A stretch of DNA of 64,000 nucleotides from Spirometra erinaceieuropaei. Its lineage: Eukaryota; Platyhelminthes; Cestoda; Diphyllobothriidea; Diphyllobothriidae. The stretch spans positions 596,961 to 660,960 of the forward strand of contig CACRXP010000147.1 of assembly GCA_902702965.1 (NCBI GenBank), in the 5' to 3' direction. How positions within the stretch are numbered: position 1 is the stretch's first letter; every line of letters starts with the position of its first letter. Shown piece by piece: positions 1-10,929 of this stretch. The position numbers and the translations under genes are program-made. The notes under the pieces are model-generated. The model had not been told where the DNA came from, searched no databases, and saw nothing but the letters and a program-made list of their open reading frames with translations.

Positions 1-400
1 TGGCGTTCCACTCCACGTACCCTGGTCCACACAACAAATGACCAGGTTTTTAAACTAACAACAAAAAGGGTGACTGGCACGGCCGAAGCCGCACCTAGGT
101 GTGCTGTCACACCTGGCTCGAATCGCACGGAGTGAGAGTGCCGTAAAGGCCACATTAAGAAGGAGCCGTTGCAGCCTGACTCTCAGACCACCAGCCGGTC
201 GGTCCACAAAAATACAACACTAGGTCGACCGTAAGGTTTAAGTTATCACCTCAATTGGCAGCCTTCCAAGCCACGGCTTTTAGAGCACTGTGACAGCTTA
301 AAAGCGCGTCAGATTGTTTATAGTGAGAAGAATTCGCTGAGCCGTCGACCTCACTCTTCTCCACCATTCTCAGACCTCAGTCACTGTCCGAGCCGATCTG
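1..400 (-). repeat. Family A repeat, partial copy
   Basis: This stretch matches the 3310-3660 part of the better-preserved copy at 2395-3830 in the same orientation. Shared landmarks in order are CCTAGGT, a GAGTGAGAGTG core, the AGCCTGAC block, a TTTTAGAGCACTGTGACAG-like block and CTCACT..TCCTCATTCT-like blocks. It is diverged and cut off by the window start. No protein is encoded. The following 400-1540 region contains a short CA-rich run near 430 and no gene that I can support. Confidence 0.6.
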
Positions 401-1600
401 TTGATAGCCGCGGAGAATGGGCATGTCACACACACACGCACACACAAACGATCCGGCCACACCAAACACGCGTCAGAATGGCGGAGGGGCTACATAGGGG
501 AGAGTCCAGGGAACGCAATTCCTACTTGTGTGGAAGGTGCTGGTCCCATGCTTGTGATGGATAATGAGGAGGAGTTCGTGCGTGATGAACGTGCTGATAA
601 GGAGGTATGTGATGACAGAGGGTGACCGGAGGATTTCTACCGTAAGTTTTCCTGGATGCGCGTGTGGCCTACTAGGCCTATGCGGTGACTACATGCGTGT
701 GGACAGTTGAGGCCGATGCGCCGGTTCCTGTGCGATCGATCAACACGGGATCGTCGAGGCCGGCGCGTGATGTATGTTGGTGGTTTGTGTCTTAATTGTG
801 CAGGAAGAATGATGGCGAGATAAAGCGTCAACAAATACGCTATTTTCATCTGATGATGCTCATGCGTCGAAGTACCGTTTGCAGAAATGTGGTCGCATTG
901 CTAGCATTTTTAAGCGCTTTTACATAAGCCTTTGAATGAAACGGCTAAAGCATTGACGTTTTTTGTCAGGAGGAGATATGCTTAATTTCGCCAACGCACG
1001 GTTTCATTTTAGAACGATCCTAGATATTTACTCACGTGGTTTTCGATTCCTGAGTTGCCTTTTTCTCAGACAGGTAATAAAGTTTCCAGAAAACGTAGTA
1101 CAGTCAGCGTACAGCTAGAGGGACGGCAACTGGCTGACGGTCTGTCACTTGTGACATCTTGATTTGCCCTTCCCCCTGTTGCCTGGTCAAACTAACCGCT
1201 TTCGACTGACTGTTGTGAGATTTCATACCGACATAAAATAACTTTCACGCCTTCCCCCAGAATGCTCGCAGTAGTAGCAAGACCATGCACAGAGGTTCAC
1301 ATTCAAGAGAGTCAACATTCAATCAGATAGTAGTTAGCATTAACTCAAACGAAGACGAAAGCCCGAACGCTGTGTAGTGTGAGGAGAGGCTGATCAAGCT
1401 AGCTGGTTAAATACAAATTCTCCCTTTAATCCAAGCATCACGAAGAATCGAGGCCGACGACTATAAGAGCAGTTCATTTTTCCAGATATCACTACCTATT
1501 TTCGATCCTTGCATCCCCAGAATAAGCACGTTTTCGAGTTAAAGTTGTACCAACATTAACGATAGTCCCAACGTCCGAAATCCAGCAGTTCCAGTCTTAG

Positions 1601-1921
1601 TTTCGTTTTTGAAGCCTATGCGGTCAGTCAGCGCGAATTCTGCTGCGCAAAAACTGGGAAGGCGAGCCAGTGATGCAGCCTCCGTAAACGCGGATGTGGC
1701 AGCGACCAATGCAGCAGTGCCTCGGAAGGAGGTCCGACCTCCTGGCCACAACCCACCTCTCAATGTTATGAATTATCATTTGCGCCATATGTTGAATTTG
1801 ATGCACACCAACCCGGACTGTCGTTATGCGCCCAACTCAAACAAGAATCTGGAGAAGGCGATGGGGTACATACCGACTCTGCCTGCCGGAATCGCTGAGG
1901 AGCCAGATCAACTGACTGAAG
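1601..1921 (+). CDS. Probable internal exon, unknown protein (candidate 5' exon of the FAF1-like gene)
   Basis: The frame is open from 1543 (after an in-frame TAA at 1540-1542) through a good splice donor, AAG|GTGAGC, at 1921/1922. Several possible acceptors lie at 1585-1600; CAGTCTTAG at 1592-1600 is my preferred one, so the start is approximate. The peptide has an Ala/Asn-rich first half, then a more conserved-looking part with NPPLNVMNYHLRHMLNLMH and NLEKAMGYIPTLPAG. I do not recognise a domain. It ends in phase 1, which fits the candidate exons at 5844 and 13671. Placing it in the FAF1-like gene rests only on strand, order and phase; it could belong to another gene. The opposite strand is also open for short stretches. 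Confidence 0.45.
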
Positions 1922-1931
1922 GTGAGCAGTA

Positions 1932-2394
1932 GCCCGCATTCTGTTAGTTGCCCAATCTCCATGCATTTATTTGTACAGCTTCCGAAAAAAATGCGTAACT
2001 GTATCCATAAGCGGCATGATAGCGGTATATATATGGTTTAAGGAGGAATCGATTGGCGCAATTACAGTTTGAAAATATGTCCACCTTCGAGTGAACTCCA
2101 AACTTTTTAGCCCGAGAAACGTGGGATCAGTGTTTTAGTGTTTTAGAACTCCAAACGTGCGATTAGGATGCACTGCACTCCAAAAGCCACTCCCACGGTT
2201 TTCCGAACGGCGAAAAGACGTTGCTACCGGTAACGGAGAATTGTAATTCCGAGTAAAACCGGACGCTTTTGGCAACAGCCGCGGCAACTGTCCAAGACGA
2301 ATCTTTATTTTCATAATGTTAGGGACTAATTCAAGACTTTACTGTAGTTTATTAAGGAATCAGATACCCTGGCGTTCAGGCCGTTTATTATCTA
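1932..2394. other. Non-coding stretch, no gene seen
   Basis: Intron-like or intergenic sequence. I see short direct repeats (GTGTTTTAG twice near 2135) and no supported ORF. Confidence 0.4.
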
Positions 2395-3830
2395 CCTTGA
2401 AATAAACTAACTTAAAATTAAACACAATTGAGGAAAACGGCTGATATCAGCATACGTGTTTCTGCGCTATTTGACCTCACCAGGCAGCTGCATTCCAATC
2501 GCAAGCTCTAAATAGCTGGGATTTACATCCGGATTAGTTGGACATCGAACACTTTAGATAAAAGCTTTCAGAAACTGAGACATCTGTCCCGGTTATTAAG
2601 TCTTAACATGAACCCAAAGATAACAGCTGTCGTCGACGCTACATAATTGTTCAAAACGTGGAACCGGGACAAGGGACTCTAGAACGGCTACTTCTGACCT
2701 TTGTACACATCATATAAACTTGCTTTGCCCTGTCGACATGAATTTGGAATTCTTTAGTCCGAGGGAATTTACTCAGGACGACACATCGGGAGAGAAAAGT
2801 TTGAAAGCCGAGACACAAATTTGCAACACTGGATATCCTGTCAATAAAATTATTTTTACAAATTTTTTGGCCCACTAGTGCGTAATGAAAACTCCGCAGT
2901 AGTTAAAGGAGTTATCTGAAGGTTTTTTATTGAGGTCTGATGGACCGCTTCAAAGGGAAGCTTTCCGAGACGAGGACGTTGCAACGATATGTGATGATAA
3001 TCAGGGAACTTAATAGAGGACCATACGAACGCCTGAGCACAGAAACACAGGCACACGAACAGACCCTGGGGTAGACAGCTCAACCATTTCGAATGGTGGT
3101 GTCCACCATGTGTCTCATAGCGTTGTGGACTCAGAGAAGCTGAGTTGAGTTTGGAGTAATCTACAATGGTAACCGACTTGCGCTGCATCTACCGCACTCT
3201 CTCCGTCCTCGCCCACCTAGGCCGAGCGTCATAACAGTGGCAAGTGGACCAAAACGGGGATCGGGTGCAGTGGCTGATAAAATTAAACAGCTCGTACGCG
3301 CCTGTTACACCGCCCCCCCCCCTAGGTCCGCACTTGATCAACCAGGCTTTAGTCAAAACAAAGCGGTGACTCGAATCCCAACTGAGTGAGAGTGGTATAC
3401 TGATCACATTCTGACGAAGCCAGTGTAGCCTGACACGCCGTCTTCAGAGGAGGACCGAGTTATTCCGTCAGTTGGTAGACGACCACGTCACGGATTTTAG
3501 CACACCGTGATAGTTTGAAGGCGTGTCAAATTGCTCGTAGAGACTAATATGCGTAAATGTCATGGGAACTCCATCCTCAGAGTCGTCCTCACTTTGTCCT
3601 CATTCTTCTAGACACTAGCACACTGTCCACTGTCTGTCAGCCATCTGGTTATGGGATTGGGCGCGGCGGTCCGCGTGACGTGCAGTTCGTCGTCTAAGGC
3701 GTGTTCTACTCGTGTACGACAGTAGTTATGGGCTCATGGGACCCAATGCGGACATTAGGCAACCTGACCCCCATTTCGGTTGAGTGCATCTGCTGTTCAG
3801 CCCCTTTCATAGCTGAATTTTCAGGAGTTG
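2395..3830 (-). repeat. Family A repeat, inverted copy
   Basis: Read on the minus strand this segment runs parallel to 6965-8870 on the plus strand over more than a kilobase. Shared landmarks are TTTAGTTTTG-type and ACTAGTGGG boundaries, an AATAAA signal followed by AACCTTCAG, the CTCGTCTCGGAAAGCTTCCC block, the TGTAACAGGCGCGTACGAGC block beside a C/G homopolymer, and the GAACAGCAGATG..C end. The homology continues on the left into 2395-2540, where it matches 8740-8850. The short ORFs in it are not conserved between copies, so I treat it as non-coding. It is an interspersed or segmentally duplicated element of unknown class; the AATAAA just before a unit end is LTR-like. Confidence 0.7.
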
Positions 3831-4655
3831 ACACAATCACGCAGCAAGTCGACTAACCATGCCCGAGCGCAGGCGCACCTAAGATGAGGAAGACCGGTTT
3901 CGCAAGCATTTCTGATGATGCAGGACATATCAGCGGGTCCACAGGTGTACAATGTGCGATTTAATTTTCCTGATCCGTTTTTTTTTCTTTTGACGGAAAT
4001 ATGTGTACGGGCAGAGCTGGACCATTCAGGCCTAACTTTGGAGTTTTAATGCACAATTGTGCGTCGCGCGTTTATTATGACAGAAATGATGGCCCTCAGA
4101 GTAAGCGTTTATATAGATTTCGGGGCTGAGTCTGAGTAGTTATATCTTGAGGTTTTGGTTTTCATATCGAACGGTATGTACAGAGCAGACTTGAATCTCC
4201 ACTCACACACGTGCATACACTTCGAGTCCCCAAATGTCATCAAACCTTTGCAGTACAGTCGTCAGTCCTGTGACAGAACCAAACTCCCTAACCACGACCT
4301 TTGGAACTGCATTCTGGGTTGCGATTCCAGTATTTTCATTGGGCGACAGTAGACGAGCCGTCCTTCTAGGTCATAGCTGTCCGGAAGATTATAACCCCAT
4401 TCTTTTGAACAGCTGACGACCCTTTGGATTAATGCCTGAACTAGGTGATCCATTGCATTGGGGTTGACCTGCGGCTAGATTCTAGACCTAACAATGCGAA
4501 AGCAGAGGCGAGATCCGCCATTTAAGGTCCCTTAAGACGTCGGCTAACACAACTGTACCGGTGAAAGACAAGACACTGGTGCAGAACACGCAAGAACAGC
4601 ACAAAGTGACCCAGATCGACGTACAAACTCGAGTTGGAGTCACAGTGAAAAATTA
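3831..4655. other. Spacer between family A arms, no clear gene
   Basis: Contains overlapping short ORFs around 4155-4450 on both strands, none with a recognisable domain or convincing splice context. I would not annotate a gene here. Confidence 0.35.
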
Positions 4656-4659
4656 CGTG

Positions 4660-4990
4660 GGTCAGATGTGGTTATGTAGTCGCGCCTGAGGTAAAAAAAC
4701 CCAGCCACCTGTGATAGAGAACCGGTGGTAATAGGGGTTTTTACAGATGGGGCCGGAGAACGCACAAACGACGAGGTAAAGTAGTTGCGTGCAAAGGAAA
4801 AGCTATTGGGAGCGCACGGTTTACTTTGAGTGGTTGAGAAATAATTGCCCTAACCCCTAACTCTAACCCCTAAGTTAAACCCCTTAACCTTGCCCCTAAG
4901 CCTAACTCAAACAGTATTATGTTCATGCGGTGCGGCTACGTAGTCAAATCTTACCATTACCCGAGAAATGTCAGTCGACTCTATTAACTG
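4660..4990 (+). repeat. Family B repeat with degenerate telomere-like array
   Basis: The segment GGTCAGATGTGGTTATGTAG through the CCACC..GGTAATAGGGGTTTT block to an AGTATTATGT end is repeated at 23720-24010. Inside, 4849-4910 is an imperfect array of CCCTAA/CCCCTAAC units. The array is a part of the repeat and not a chromosome end, since both copies carry it at the same internal place. The inverted remnant at 60590-60690 shares the CCCTATTACCACCGG block. Confidence 0.65.
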
Positions 4991-5099
4991 TATCACCAAC
5001 TAGGAGGGATTATCTAAATGGGGTTGCAGTACTAAGTATTATGCTGCGTAATCCCAAGACATTTCACTTCCATCAGGATGCCTGGTTTTTTTCGGTAGC

Positions 5100-5815
5100 C
5101 TGCAATAACCGCAATCATTAAAAGTGTACTGCACAATGAACATGATTTTTATATTTATTTTTGAAGTCCTTATGAATTAAAATAAATTTTACAGACAATA
5201 TGCATACGAATATGTTTTTTTACTCATTTGCTAGCATATCCAATCTCCGTCAAGCTTTACACCTTAGAAAGGGTATATTTAAGTTCAAAACATTTTCCGG
5301 TTTCCGAATACCTTTCGGCGGATCAGCCGTTACCTTGCTTTGGGGTTTACATTATCCAAGGTGTATGCTATCCATATAAGGACAATAATATATGCTTCAA
5401 AAGCATTAAAAATACCATTTAGGAGTACTAAAATTTTGCAACATATATGGACTATGTTGCATACTTCATAATAAGTAATAATACTCCACATCCCTAGAAC
5501 TTTCATAATTGAAACCTTTATTAAAATCAGCACCTCCTTTGACCATAAAGTTTGAGAGGGAAGCGATTTTTTTATCAAACAAATATAAGGAGAATAGTTT
5601 TGATTGTATTTTTAAACAGATATTTAAATTTATAAAAGCTTCGAAAATAAACAGAAAAATGCATTAAAAACTGGCATTCTGGGGTGAATAGAATATCCTG
5701 AAATTACATGTGTAATAATCGATATTAGAACCCCACTTGGGGAATCCTTTCTTATCAAAAAGATATCTCATGATTTCAGTCAACATTTCATAAGACTTGC
5801 TGCTGATTGTGCGTC
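5100..5815 (+). repeat. Degenerate family D (mariner-like non-autonomous) copy
   Basis: AT-rich segment with the internal order seen in better family D copies: a TTTTTACTCATTTG-type block, a long AT-rich middle, and a right end resembling TTTCAGTCAACATTTCATAAG, the diverged right inverted repeat. Left terminus not resolved. Confidence 0.35.
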
Positions 5816-5843
5816 AAAAGGTCAGAATTTAAGCCTTTCCCAG

Positions 5844-5891
5844 CACCCGAAGGACCAAATCACTTATCTGGACAGGATTACGGTGTTGCTA
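5844..5891 (+). CDS. Possible 48-nt micro-exon
   Basis: A strong acceptor (AAGCCTTTCCCAG) precedes 5844 and a strong donor (A|GTAAGG) follows 5891. Entered in phase 1 from the exon at 1601-1921 it reads through 15 codons ending GQDYGVA and leaves in phase 1, matching the entry phase of the exon at 13671. A different frame is open from the same acceptor for about 120 nt and looks charged and coiled-coil-like (VRRKRDEVRYLQDDIANL), but lacks a good donor. I cannot decide between the two from sequence alone, and the whole call could be chance. Confidence 0.3.
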
Positions 5892-6115
5892 GTAAGGAGA
5901 AAACGGGACGAAGTGCGTTATTTACAAGATGACATTGCCAATCTTAAAACACTGTTGAAAGTCTGCAAATATTTGTGCTCAGTACTCTCGCACGGTTGCC
6001 CCACTGCCTTACCTTGTAAGTGCATCTGTAGGTGCCTTTTGCTTGGTGGCGAAGCCCACCCTCTAGCGGAGGAAGTGCTTCATCCCAAAATAGGCACGTC
6101 TCACATGACGGGTAA

Positions 6116-6394
6116 AACGGAGGAAGAAACTTTTCGTACAGCGGAAGGGCGTGTCCACGGCCGGGACTAAGAGGAAGAGCCGGAAGCAGTCAGCGCCCCC
6201 AACTCACGTCACGTAGACTGCGAAGACTTCCGTCGGTTTCCGCAGTGTCCACTGCACTACCGGCAGAGTTGAACGGAAGTCTGTCCTCATTAGGACTCCC
6301 TGAATTTAAAAGATCTTTCAAAGCTACTTTATCTGATGACTTGAAAAAATGTCCTCGTCCTGTGCGAAGATACGAAAGTTGTGGTTTTGACTAG
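6116..6394 (+). CDS. Open frame, possible exon or relic, unknown
   Basis: A 92-codon frame runs from after a TAA at 6113 to a TAG at 6392. It has no start codon near the beginning, so if real it is an exon that contains the stop. The second half (LPSVSAVSTALPAELNGSLS, then EFKRSFKATLSDDLKK) has a coding-like composition of Ser, Leu and charged residues. I recognise no domain. It lies inside the spacer between the inverted family A arms. It may equally be chance in a GC-richer stretch. Confidence 0.2.
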   Translation, partial: NGGRNFSYSGRACPRPGLRGRAGSSQRPQLTSRRLRRLPSVSAVSTALPAELNGSLSSLGLPEFKRSFKATLSDDLKKCPRPVRRYESCGFD

Positions 6395-6679
6395 ATGGTA
6401 GAATGCAGAGGCCTCATCAAAGGGTATAACCGCGGGACCCATGGACTGCCTAGTGAATTTCTGGAAACGAATCAACGCCTCAGTTTGGTACAGAAAACCA
6501 ACGACAAAGGCGGTTGTCTTTGAGTTTCAAATAAATTTCCTGGCCTTCCTATGTTGTTTTAATGTGGTCAGAATAAAGGCGCGGGAGTGAAAGGCTTACA
6601 GTTAATTTGATTTTATGTGCAATTTTTGCCTACTGCAACGGATCACAAGAGAGTCGTACTGCATCAACACCCTAACCGA

Positions 6680-8870
6680 ATTCGGGTACGGCGAGTGTTA
6701 TTTGGGCTGCACGTGGTAACAAATGTCGTATATGGATAGGGTGTAGCAGCCCGCCCAGGAGCGGGCTCAGGCCGCGCCAGCCACTTGGGTCTAACCCTTA
6801 CATCAGTTGGCCGAACGACTCGGACATCATACCGGCACCTGAGAAAGAAAAGATATAGTGAGGACGACTCTGTTGACGGAGTCCCTCGCGGCACTTAGGG
6901 CATATTCCTCACTATAAACAATCTGACGCACTTTAAACCCGTAATCGTGTCTACTCCTGAAAATTCAGCAATGAAACGGGCTGAACAGCAGATGTGCTTC
7001 AATTGAAATGGGGATCCGGCTGCCTAATGTCAGCACTGAGCCCCACGAACCCGTAACTGCTGTCATACACGAGTGGACCACGCCGCAAACGACGAAATGC
7101 TCGTCGCGCCGACCGCAGCGTCCAGTCGTAAAATCGGATGGTTGACCGACACTGGACAGTGTGCTGGTGCCTTGGAGAAGGAGGACAGAATGAGGTCGAC
7201 TCTGGGGATGGAGTTCCCACGAAAGTTAGCGCATATTACTCTCTATGAGCAATTTGACACGCCTTCAAACTATCACGGTGGGCCAAAGTCTGTGGCGTGG
7301 TCGTCTACCAACTGACGGAATAACTCGGTCCTCCTCTGAAGACGGCGTGTCAGGCTGCACTGGCTTCGTCAGAATGTGATCAGTATACCACTCTCACTCA
7401 GTTGGGATTCGAGTCACCGCTTTGTTTTGACTAAAGCCTGGTTCATCATGTGCGGACCTAGGGGGGGGGGGGTGTAACAGGCGCGTACGAGCTGTTTAAT
7501 TTTATCAGCCACTGCACCCGATCCCCGTTTTCGTCCTCTTGCCACTGTTATGACGCCCGGACTAGGCGGTTACCATTGTAGATTACTCCAAACTAAATTC
7601 AGCGTCTCTGAGTCCACAACGCTATGGGACACATGCTGGACACCCCAGGGTCTGTTCGTGGGCCTGTGTTTCTCTGCTCAGGCGTGCATATGGTCCTCTT
7701 TTAAGTCCCCTGATTACCATCACATATCGTTGCAACGTCCTCGTCTCGGAAAGCTTCCCTTTGAAGCGGTCCATCAGATCTCAATAAAAAACCTTCAGGT
7801 AACTCTGAAGACGGCGAGTCAGGCTGCAATGACTCCGTCGTAATGTGACCGGTATGGCATTCCCACTCAGTTGGGATCCGAGCCAGACCCTTGTTTAGGC
7901 GAAAGCCTGGTCCATCGTGTGCGGACCAGGGGAGGGGTGTAACAGGCGCCAACGAGCTGTTTAGCTTTGTCAGTCACTGCATCCAATTCCAGTTTTGGTC
8001 TTCTTGCCACTTTTCTGACGCCTGACCCAGGTGGGGGGGGAAGGAGAGAGTTCGGTATATTTAGCGCAAGTATGCTATCAGTATAGACTATTTTATGCGC
8101 AAGTCAGCGTCATCCTCCGAAATGATCGAACTGTATACCCCAGAGGGGGGGGGGGTGTTTGTGTGCCTGTGTTTCTGTGCTCAGTCGTGCGTATGATACC
8201 CTTTCAAGTCCCCGGGTTATTATCACTTATTGTTTCAACGTCTTCGCCTCGGAAAGCTCCCTTTTGAATCGGTCCTTCAGATCCCAATAAAAAACCTTCA
8301 GGCAACTCCTTTAACTACTGAAGAGTTTTCCTTCACGCACTAGTGGGTCAACATTTGTAAAAATAATTTAATTGTGTAGGATATCCGGTGTTTCAAATTT
8401 GTGTCATGTGTGTCAACACTTGGAAACTTGGCCTTTAAACGTTTCTCTCCCGATATGTCGTCCTGAGTTAATTTTCTCGGATTGAAGAATTCCAAATTAA
8501 TGCCGACAGGACAAAAGTAAGTCGAATTTATGTAGAATCCTTGAGGCCAGATAAGATTATCTGATGAGCACCAAGGGCAAGAATAGCCGTTCCAGTGTCC
8601 CATGTATCGGTTTCAGGTTTTTGACAATTTTGCAGGTCTACAAGAGCCGTAATCTTTGCGCTTATCCTAAGACTTAATATCCAAGATGAATTTCTGAATT
8701 CCTGAAACCTTTTGTCTAAAGTTTTTGAGGTCCAGCTAATCTGGTTGAAAATCCCTGCTATTTATAGCCTGCGATTGGAAAATAGCTGTCTAGTGAAATC
8801 GAATGGCGTGGAAGCACGTATGCTGATATCCGTCGTTTTATTAGCAGTGTTTAATTGTAAAAATTAATCT
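6680..8870 (+). repeat. Family A repeat, plus-strand copy with tandem units
   Basis: This is the plus arm of the inverted duplication with 2395-3830. It begins with a degenerate extra unit at 6680-6960 that parallels 7010-7260 (AGTGAGGACGACTC against AATGAGGTCGACTC, and the AATCTGACGC..TTTAAAC block against AATTTGACACGCCTTCAAAC). Two tandem units follow, about 7335-7806 and 7807-8330. Each starts TGAAGACGGCG, carries a run of G (7461-7472; 8031-8040 and 8145-8154 in the second), and ends CAATAAAAAACCTTCAGG. A further 550 nt match the far end of the minus copy. No conserved ORF. Confidence 0.65.
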
Positions 8871-9720
8871 CCAGAATCTTCATATTTCTGACGAAAACTG
8901 CCATATCCGACTGAAGTCCAGACCTGCTTTAGCCCAACTTTGAAAACGACACTGCGATTCGTGGTCAAGGAGATGATTGAGCAAATATTTCCTCGTAAGA
9001 CATCTGTGGCGAATAGGTATTCATCGTTATTCTGCAGGCTGAACTCACATCAGCGTCTGAGATGGAGTCTGGGAAAAATTCTATGAAACTCTTTCAACCT
9101 GAAGACGGCAGTGAGATAATAGACGTTTCTACAAACAGCGAATTCGTCTAGATTTTGCCCACTTTGGGCGTAAATTTGGAATGCAATATAGCTCATGAGC
9201 ACATTTACTCTTTTAAAGATCTCTAAAACGCAACACAAACAAATTTAGGACACTGTTTCTAGTCCACGCCAAGGAGATTTCGGCTTGTTTCTCGTCTTCC
9301 GTTTTGCGACAAGGATTCCACAGCCCCAGAGATATAGGGCGTGTCTAGTGGGCGTGGCTGATTTTAAACTTGCCGGAAAGAATGTCTTGAATAAAAAATT
9401 TAATATATCCGCTGTGGTCGTTCTTACCGAAGCATGCGACCAGAGAATGTTGCGTCCTCTGTACAGAAGCGCGGCTTCCTGAATTTTGCATTCAGGCATA
9501 TTTGCTACTGGATGAGTGAGGGAATAGGCGTAACTTGACTTCTTATGCAGATCGCTCGTATATTTCAGTCACAACAGGTTCCGTAACCAGGAAGGGGGAA
9601 ATTAGTTAGCCGAAAGGTCTTCTTTCTAGGAAACATTTCCCTTAAGAGGAAGTTAGGTTCATCGTCTTCCTGTAGCATTGTTGGCAGTTTTATTCATAGG
9701 CAGGCGCGAAAATAATTACC
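8871..9720. other. No gene seen
   Basis: The short ORF pair on opposite strands near 9285-9480 is the same segment read both ways and has no domain signal. I see no RNA gene. Confidence 0.4.
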
Positions 9721-9764
9721 TCCCCCTACTACGGATCACCATTTGCTAGATTTCAGAAAGGGAG

Positions 9765-9945
9765 GGACTAGGATTAGGGTGTTGGGGTCGGGCATAGTTC
9801 TAGCGTTGGAAAGGGCGGTTAGATCAGTTCTGGGTTGGGGCGAGGGGGGGTTAGGCTTAGTGCCGGGGATAGGGTTAAAGTAAGACCAGAGAAACAGGCA
9901 ATCCCCAAACTTTTGTGTTTGGCCACCCGTAATAGGTGGTACTTA
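9765..9945 (-). repeat. Degenerate GGGTTAG-type array
   Basis: Imperfect GGGTTAGG-like units (GGATTAGGGTGTTGGGG, GGGGTTAGGCTTAG, ATAGGGTTAAAG) followed by CCACCCGTAATAGG. This is the same combination of decayed telomere-like units and a CCACC-GTAATAG block seen in family B and near 23100-23370, here in opposite orientation. Confidence 0.5.
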
Positions 9946-10592
9946 TTCCGTGTCTAATTTACTCATAAATGTAGTTCTTTTCATGTGAAAAAGATTCCTG
10001 TTTTATACTTCGAATTCTCAGCCTGCAAGTTTTTTTTGATTTGACGCTGGAACTTGCATCTGCATATGTGCATTTTCATTCATAGACAGACTGGGAATTT
10101 CACCAAAAACTCTGGAAAGAATTACCTAGAGCGAACATTTGTTCCTCTACTTTTAAACCACTGGCACACAGCTTTCAGTGTGCATTCAAATGAAACAGTT
10201 TGCTTGCATGAATTTGCATCACTAACCAGCACGTAACCTTTCGTTCAGGATGGGTTGTCCACGATAATACGTTGGCTGTGGGTTGAAGTTGGTTCCGATG
10301 GAAAAGTATACTTGAACAAAAGCGCATTTTGGTTTCTGAAAAAGGTGTGACCCAAAGTAGATTCGAATGCGCTCGAATAGATGTGCTGATGTTGTTTTCA
10401 GACTTCGCAATGCAGCCCAAACTGCAGTAGTCTACGATATCGAGGAGTGGTTTTAGGTACACTCCTTTATGCTCTCATGCGTTCTGCAGTAGGCAACCAT
10501 TTGCCGTACTCATTTAAATGGCTTTACACGGGAGCAGTGACCAGTCTAGAAGACATAGGATGCGTTTATTTTTAACTCTAACCATACCGTGG

Positions 10593-10632
10593 TAGAGGAG
10601 CGCTCAACAACCGTTCTTACGGAACTATTTTA
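10593..10632 (+). repeat. Direct repeat flanking a SINE-2 copy (left)
   Basis: Segment around GGTAGAGGAGCGCTCAACAA and CCGTTCTTACGGAACT recurs diverged at 10900-10940 (GGTGGAGGGACGCTTACCGA, CGTTCCTACGGAATT). The two copies bracket the minus-strand SINE-2 head. Confidence 0.45.
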
Positions 10633-10699
10633 TTCCGTTTTGCCTTACTGGCTCTCTCTCGAGCCCAACCGGCAGCCGCGCAGCGGCGCACGATATGCG

Positions 10700-10880
10700 C
10701 AGAATGTTATTACCGACAAAGACATGGGAGACTGGAATGGCCATTTCCGGCTTATGAGCTGTCGTCAGCCAGTCATACCAAACCCCGAGGTGTGGAGCAC
10801 CAGAGGCTCAAACTCGCGACCTGTTTGTTAGAAGTCCACGCCTCTAACCACTGAGCCACGAGCCCGTTGCCCTGTCGGTA
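10700..10880 (-). mobile_element. SINE-2, tRNA-derived, minus copy
   Basis: On the minus strand the head reads GGGCTCGTGGCTCAGTGG, an A-box-like TGGCTCAGTGG, then an anticodon-like loop CTTCTAA (TCT, which would be arginine) and a B-box-like GGTCGCGAGTTTGAGCC. The tail leads through a GGTATGACTGGCTGACGACAG-like body to GTCGGTAATAACATTCT. The same organisation recurs at 10930-11090 and 19247-19420, so this is an interspersed SINE and not a functional tRNA gene; the B box departs from GGTTCGANTCC. Confidence 0.65.
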
Positions 10881-10929
10881 GCGATCGGGAATATACATTG
10901 GTGGAGGGACGCTTACCGATCGTTCCTAC

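Noticed and set aside
4849..4910. CCCTAA units as a telomere or chromosome end
   Set aside because: Imperfect, short, flanked on both sides by conserved dispersed-repeat sequence and repeated at 23720.
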